From NCBI GenBank assembly GCA_018658685.1, contig JABHUT010000092.1, positions 1 through 7,078 of the forward strand: DNA of 7,078 nucleotides, given 5' to 3'. The notes under the pieces were generated by a model, which was given only the letters and a program-made list of their open reading frames with translations, was not told where the DNA came from and did no database searches. The DNA is from Alphaproteobacteria bacterium. Its GTDB lineage: Bacteria; Pseudomonadota; Alphaproteobacteria; MED-G09. Below, one piece after another: positions 5,591-7,078 of this stretch (position 1 is its first letter; each line of letters starts with the position of its first letter). The translations under genes were made by a program, and so were the position numbers.

Positions 5591-6868
5591 ATGAGTAAAG
5601 AAGCAATTATTCCTAGTGAGGTAGATCTTACAGACAGCAATATTCAACAATGCCCCTATAGTGCTTATAAAACGTTAAGAAATGAGGCTCCTGTTTACCA
5701 AGATCCTAAGACTGGTTTTTTTATTGTAACCCGATATGAATATGTAAGAGAGCTTTTGTTGGATACTGAGAATTTTAGTAGTTCTTTTGGAGCTGCAGCT
5801 CAAAAAGCCGAATCTAATATAAATTCTGAGCATGTAAAAAAAGGTGTCGAGCTTTTTAAAGAAAAAGGTTGGGTCCCATCTCCAACGCTCGCAGGAAGAG
5901 ATAATCCAAATCATAAAGAAATGAGGAGTATTTTTGATAAGGCTTTCAGACCAAGTAAAATTAAAGAATTGGAGTCTGTAGTAGAAAACACATCCTATGA
6001 TTTGATAGATTCTTTTATTAAAGATGGCTATTGTGATTGGGTTAAGCAATTTTCTATTCCCCTGCCTTTAAAAATTATTGGTGTTCAAATGGGTATTAAA
6101 AATGATGAGGATTTATGGAAAATTAAAATTTCTACGGATGCTTTTTTTCATAGAATCGGAATGATGCTTACCAAAGAAGAAGAACTTGAGGCTATTGAAA
6201 GAGAAATTGAGGGCCAGCATTATTTCCAACCTATTTTTGAGAAATTAAGAAAGGAACCAGATGACTCGCTTCTTAGTGAGTTAGTTAATACCGTTGTTGA
6301 AGAGTGGGGAAGGCCTTTAAATGATAATGAGCTTCATGCTGAAATGATGGCGGATACTTTTGTTGGCGGAAGTGAGACCACAACAAATGCTTTATCTGCA
6401 GGTATTAGACTTTTAATTGAAAACCCTGAAGTATGGCTGAAGCTAAAATCTGATCCAGATAAATATTTAAAAGTTTTTGTGGAGGAGGTTCTTAGGCTTG
6501 AATCTCCTGTTCAAAGTTTAATGCGAACAACTGCATGTGATGTTGATTTTCATGGGATTAAAATGCCTAAAGGGTCAGTTGTTAATGTGCGCTATGCTGC
6601 TGCAAATAGAGACGAAAGAGCTTTTGATAATCCCGATGATATAGACTTGGAAAGAAAGAAAGCTGGATCCCATATGGCCTTTGGATCAGGTGTTCACCAT
6701 TGCTTGGGGGCACCTTTAGCTAGAAGAGAACTATGGTGGGGCTTTAAAGCTGTCACAGACAGATTTAAGAGTATGAAATTTTCAGAGGGTAAGAATGATT
6801 TTCAACACCACCCTCATTATTTACTTAGAGCATTAAAGGAGCTTCATATAGAGTTTGAAGCCGAATAA
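5591..6868 (+). CDS. cytochrome P450 monooxygenase (bacterial class I type)
   Basis: This is a complete 425-residue soluble P450, normal length for bacterial enzymes, that would hydroxylate or otherwise oxidise a hydrophobic substrate with O2 and two electrons. Numbering here is from the start at 5591. A C-helix-like DNPNHKEMRSIFDKAFRP lies at about 104-121. The I-helix oxygen-activation motif GGSETT is at 259-264, with Glu in place of the more common Asp. The K-helix ExxR is E299-V-L-R302. The heme loop FGSGVHHCLG (364-373) places the axial cysteine at 371. There is no membrane anchor. An ATG at 5567 would add eight residues but lacks a Shine-Dalgarno. No ferredoxin or reductase gene is in the window, so electrons must come from elsewhere. 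Substrate unknown; fatty acids or sterol-like lipids are possible given the neighbours. It converges on sucB with a 30-base gap. Confidence 0.95.
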   Translation: MSKEAIIPSEVDLTDSNIQQCPYSAYKTLRNEAPVYQDPKTGFFIVTRYEYVRELLLDTENFSSSFGAAAQKAESNINSEHVKKGVELFKEKGWVPSPTLAGRDNPNHKEMRSIFDKAFRPSKIKELESVVENTSYDLIDSFIKDGYCDWVKQFSIPLPLKIIGVQMGIKNDEDLWKIKISTDAFFHRIGMMLTKEEELEAIEREIEGQHYFQPIFEKLRKEPDDSLLSELVNTVVEEWGRPLNDNELHAEMMADTFVGGSETTTNALSAGIRLLIENPEVWLKLKSDPDKYLKVFVEEVLRLESPVQSLMRTTACDVDFHGIKMPKGSVVNVRYAAANRDERAFDNPDDIDLERKKAGSHMAFGSGVHHCLGAPLARRELWWGFKAVTDRFKSMKFSEGKNDFQHHPHYLLRALKELHIEFEAE

Positions 6869-6898
6869 CTTAAAGGATTTTATATAGATTATTTAAAA

Positions 6899-7078
6899 TT
6901 ATAAATTTAATAAAAGTTTTTGTGGTGATTCAAGTTGCTCTTTAATACATATAAGAAAGCCAACAGCATCTTTGCCATCTAATAAACGATGATCATAACT
7001 AAGCGCTAAATACATCATTGGTCTTACCTCTATTTTTCCATCTATTACAACAGCTCTATCTTGAATTGTATGCATACC
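6899..7078 (-). CDS. sucB: 2-oxoglutarate dehydrogenase E2 (dihydrolipoyl succinyltransferase), C-terminal end
   Basis: The last 59 residues plus stop are present; the rest lies beyond the right edge. The sequence GMHTIQDRAVVIDGKIEVRP leads into MMYLALSYDHRLLDG, the catalytic-domain signature of 2-oxo acid dehydrogenase acyltransferases. It contains the active-site H-R-x-x-D-G (His30 of this fragment). The tail GFLICIKEQLESPQKLLLNL matches succinyltransferase rather than pyruvate-type E2 ends. The enzyme moves the succinyl group from lipoyl-lysine to CoA in the TCA cycle, forming the core of the cytoplasmic complex. It is a core gene, so the window sits where an accessory lipid/redox group meets conserved metabolism. 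No clear terminator separates it from the convergent P450. Confidence 0.95.
   Translation of the reverse strand, partial: GMHTIQDRAVVIDGKIEVRPMMYLALSYDHRLLDGKDAVGFLICIKEQLESPQKLLLNL

Noticed and set aside
5675..6049. 124-codon minus-strand open frame
   Set aside because: It is antisense to the N-terminal third of the clearly coding P450 gene.
6886..6913. AT-only imperfect palindrome around the sucB stop as a bidirectional terminator
   Set aside because: It has almost no G or C and imperfect arms, so it would be unstable as RNA; such patterns are expected by chance in this base composition.

Overview
The window is AT-rich (roughly one third G+C by eye) and densely coded, with short spacers and no gene-free stretch over about 130 bases. 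The tRNA-Asn has an encoded CCA tail, and the sucB end reads like proteobacterial 2-oxoglutarate dehydrogenase E2. Small lipoproteins and streamlined spacing also fit. Together these suggest a marine-type, genome-reduced gammaproteobacterium (SAR86-like is my guess). This is inference; no phylogenetic marker is complete here.

Left half, all on the minus strand, read from right to left: two tandem paralogous zinc-free MDR-family NADPH oxidoreductases (4138-3122 and 3081-2065, about 85% identical), a tRNA-Asn(GUU) (2001-1926), a small lipoprotein (1874-1644), a COG2907-type FAD-dependent amine-oxidase-like protein (1603-332), and the start of a DUF1365 protein (341-1, cut by the window edge). 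The last two overlap by 10 bases and are a known gene pair, often found with cyclopropane-fatty-acid-synthase-like methyltransferases, so this end is probably a lipid-modification operon that continues beyond base 1.

Right half, plus strand: a small two-helix membrane ORF (4266-4463), a three-histidine-box membrane fatty acid desaturase/hydroxylase (4482-5315), an easily missed 56-residue coiled-coil ORF (5344-5514), and a class I-type bacterial cytochrome P450 (5591-6868) with its own convincing promoter. The C-terminal end of sucB (minus strand, 7078-6899) runs convergently into the P450.

The divergent intergenic region 4139-4265 holds a perfect 9+2+9 inverted repeat and an exact TTGACA box, so it is the likely control point for the MDR pair on one side and the desaturase group on the other. 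The theme is redox modification of lipids or other hydrophobic substrates: a flavoprotein, a di-iron desaturase-fold enzyme, a P450 and NADPH double-bond reductases. No ferredoxin or ferredoxin reductase for the P450 lies in the window, and no substrate can be named from sequence alone. I see no mobile element, CRISPR array or clear intrinsic terminator.
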